DNA of 7,327 bases, taken from the NCBI GenBank assembly GCA_003021325.1, contig PXQM01000185.1, positions 4,310-11,636 of the forward strand. The letters run 5' to 3'. The notes under the pieces were generated by a model. It was not told the origin of the DNA. It ran no database searches and worked only from the letters and a program-made list of their open reading frames with translations. The DNA is from Halobacteriales archaeon QH_10_70_21. Lineage in GTDB: Archaea; Halobacteriota; Halobacteria; Halobacteriales; Haloarculaceae. The position numbers and the translations under genes were made by a program. Shown in pieces: positions 5,391 to 7,327 of this stretch (its first letter is position 1; every line of letters starts with the position of its first letter).

Positions 5391-5482
5391 ATCGGGCGAT
5401 ACGGCCGACACGGCCGGGGCGCCGGAGACGCCACTGCCGGAAGAGCGGGCGTCGACGACGGAGCGGACGGACCGGCGCCGGC

Positions 5483-7327
5483 TCAGGCCTCCTCCTCGAG
5501 CCGCCGCAGCACCTCCGGGGCCACCGCCAGGGCGTCGTCGAGCGCCTCGACGTCCGGGCCGCCGCCCTGGGCGAAGTCCGGCGGCCCGCCGCCGCCGCCG
5601 CCGACCCTGCCCGCGAGCTCGCCCACCACGGCGCCGGCGTTGATGTCGACCCCGTCGGGCACCGCGACGACGAACGTCGCGCCGTCGTGGCCGCTCCCGA
5701 GGACGGCGACCGTCCCCTCCTCGACGAGCGCGTTGGCCGTCGCCCGCAGCTCGTCCATGTCGGCGTCGACCCGCTGGACGACCGCCTCGGCGTCGCCCAG
5801 CTCGACGGTCTCGGTCCCGTCGCCGCCCTGGGCGCGGACCGACGCGAGCTGCTCTTTGAGCCCCTCGATGCGCTTGCCGCGCTCCTTCCACTCCTCGAAG
5901 AACCGCTCGGCGGTCCGGGGAACCTCCTGCGGCGAGACGTCGAGGACGTCGGCCGCCTCGTAGAGCGCGTCCTCGGTCCGCTGTGTGGCCTCGATGGCCG
6001 CGTCGCCGGCGGCGAAGGTGAGCCGCTCGACGCCGTCCTGGACGCGCTCCGTCGAGAGTATCCTGATGACCCCGACGTCGCCCGACCGGGTGACGTGGGT
6101 CCCCCCGCAGGCCTGGACGTCGTCGTCGACGTGGATGAGGCGGACCTGCTCGCCCGGCGGGATGCCGCCCTGGTAGAGGTCGAAGCCGTGCTCCTCCTCG
6201 GCCTCGTGGCGCTGGGGCCACTCCTGCTCGACCGGAACGTTGTCGGTGACCACATCGTTTGCCACCCGCTCGATGCGCCGGACCGCTTCCCGGTCGACCC
6301 GCTCGTAGTGGCGGACGTCCAGCCGCGAGGAGTCGGTGCCCTTCTGGGCGCCGGCCTGTCGGACGTGGTCGCCCAGCACCTGCCGGGCCGCGTAGCCGAC
6401 GATGTGGGTCGCGGTGTGGTGCTGCATCAACCGTTTGCGGCGGGTGCCGTCTATCTGCCCGCGGACGAACTCGCCCTTGCCCGGGGTTCCGTTGGTCCGG
6501 TGGAGGACGACGCCGTCGACCTCCTGGACGTCGGTCACGCTCACGGTGACGTCGTCGGTCGACAGCGTCCCCACGTCGGCCGGCTGGCCGCCCCCCTCCG
6601 GGTAGAACATCGTCTGGTCGAGGACGACGTCGTACTCGCCGTCGTCGCGCTCGATGACGTCGAGGACGACGGCCTCGAAGTCGGTCCGCTCGGGGTCCTC
6701 GTAGAACAGCTTCTCCGTCTCCGGCAGGTCCGCGACACGGTCGCCGTCGTCGCGCTCCTCGGTCTCCGCCCCTCCGCCGGTCCCGTGGCGGGCCGCGACC
6801 CGCGAGTAGAAGTCGTCCGGAATCGCGACGTCGGCGCCGTACTCGGCGGCGATTTCCTCGACGGTGTCCGGCTGGATGCCGTGGCTGTCGTACAGCTCGA
6901 TGGCCTCCTCCAGCGGGATCGGCTCGCCCCGGTCGGCGTACTCGTCGGCCAGCCGCTCGACCTGCCGGGTGCCGCGCTCGAGCGTCTCGCGGTACTTCTC
7001 GACCTCCGTGCGGACGATGTCGCGGACCGTGTCGCGGTTCTCGTAGCCGAGCCGCTCGGCCTGTACGTCCACGAGTTCGTCAAGCGGCGCGTCGACGCCG
7101 ATCTCGTCGCAGAGGCGCTTGGTCCGCCGGAGCACCATCCGCGCCAGGTAGCCCGTCCCGACGTTCGACGGGACGATGCCGTCGCCGAGCATGTAGGCGA
7201 GGGTGCGGCAGTGGTCGGCGATCGCGTAGATTGACTCCAGCGGCTCGACGAGGTCGCGGAGCCGCCCGGTCGAGACGCCGAGCTCGTCGGCGATGTCGTC
7301 GCGGGCGGCCTCGACGTCGTCGACGTC
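5483..7327 (-). CDS. alaS: Alanyl-tRNA synthetase, archaeal type (5' end outside window)
   Basis: Cytosolic enzyme that attaches alanine to tRNA(Ala) and clears mischarged serine or glycine. The frame is open to the right edge, giving 614 residues of an expected 900 or so; most of the class II aminoacylation core lies outside. Domains in order: the end of the catalytic/tRNA-recognition part with [33 protein letters not shown] (about 7120-7230), a helical tRNA-binding region, then the editing domain with [16 protein letters not shown] (about 6560-6610), the HHTATH metal motif (6404-6421) and CGGTH (6095-6109). A coiled-coil linker and the DHHA1 C-terminal domain follow, with a glycine-rich [15 protein letters not shown] loop (about 5565-5605). 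All four editing metal ligands are present and no internal gap was noticed. The GCC-rich run near 5588-5602 simply encodes the glycines. The ATG at 7192 is internal and not the start. It is convergent with the phasin-like gene, 115 bases apart. Confidence 0.97.
   Translation of the reverse strand, partial: DVDDVEAARDDIADELGVSTGRLRDLVEPLESIYAIADHCRTLAYMLGDGIVPSNVGTGYLARMVLRRTKRLCDEIGVDAPLDELVDVQAERLGYENRDTVRDIVRTEVEKYRETLERGTRQVERLADEYADRGEPIPLEEAIELYDSHGIQPDTVEEIAAEYGADVAIPDDFYSRVAARHGTGGGAETEERDDGDRVADLPETEKLFYEDPERTDFEAVVLDVIERDDGEYDVVLDQTMFYPEGGGQPADVGTLSTDDVTVSVTDVQEVDGVVLHRTNGTPGKGEFVRGQIDGTRRKRLMQHHTATHIVGYAARQVLGDHVRQAGAQKGTDSSRLDVRHYERVDREAVRRIERVANDVVTDNVPVEQEWPQRHEAEEEHGFDLYQGGIPPGEQVRLIHVDDDVQACGGTHVTRSGDVGVIRILSTERVQDGVERLTFAAGDAAIEATQRTEDALYEAADVLDVSPQEVPRTAERFFEEWKERGKRIEGLKEQLASVRAQGGDGTETVELGDAEAVVQRVDADMDELRATANALVEEGTVAVLGSGHDGATFVVAVPDGVDINAGAVVGELAGRVGGGGGGPPDFAQGGGPDVEALDDALAVAPEVLRRLEEEA

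Noticed and set aside
5402..5416. CGGCCG-ACA-CGGCCG inverted repeat between the phasin-like gene and alaS
   Set aside because: The arms are self-palindromic and the stem is short; no T run on either strand is correctly placed, so it is not claimed as the alaS terminator.
5588..5602. GCC trinucleotide repeat
   Set aside because: It encodes the glycine-rich loop of the alaS DHHA1 domain and is explained by coding.
5246..7234. A 662-codon open frame on the + strand opposite alaS
   Set aside because: It is the antisense shadow of alaS, kept open by the very high GC content. It shows no recognisable motif, whereas the - strand encodes clear synthetase domains.

Overview
The window looks like ordinary chromosome from a haloarchaeon (class Halobacteria). 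GC is very high, the proteins are strongly acidic, promoters carry archaeal TATA-like boxes with some apparently leaderless starts, and nearly every gene resembles a haloarchaeal family. No mobile element, CRISPR array, rRNA or tRNA was seen. All family assignments come from reading the translations and from memory of the families, because no search could be run.

Left part (1-2165, + strand): the 3' part of an iron-siderophore-type ABC transporter substrate-binding protein is followed after 2 bases by a thioredoxin-reductase-like FAD oxidoreductase. The two probably form an operon for iron uptake and reductive iron release. A small two-helix membrane protein follows. Middle part (2132-3605, - strand): in transcription order this holds a PHP-domain phosphoesterase, a 53-residue zinc-ribbon microprotein and a LOG/TIGR00725 Rossmann protein. 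The LOG gene overlaps the small membrane protein gene tail to tail. A divergent gene at 3685-4014 (+) encodes a small haloarchaeal DUF5789-like protein.

Right part (4129-7327): a broken DUF445 membrane-protein gene (- strand) still has a plausible leaderless promoter. It is divergent from a coiled-coil, phasin-like acidic protein (4708-5367, +). Alanyl-tRNA synthetase (alaS, - strand) then fills the rest and runs off the right edge. The visible alaS part holds the tRNA-recognition, editing and DHHA1 domains, all apparently intact.

No clearly new system is visible. The most notable signal is a set of lesions. The FAD oxidoreductase lacks its GxGxxG dinucleotide-binding loop, the PHP protein lacks a block that normally carries a metal ligand, and the DUF445 gene is frameshifted and truncated. 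The first two are in frame, with possible short sequence matches at the junctions. These are either small deletions in a decaying neighbourhood or artefacts of sequencing or assembly. The other genes show no such damage.
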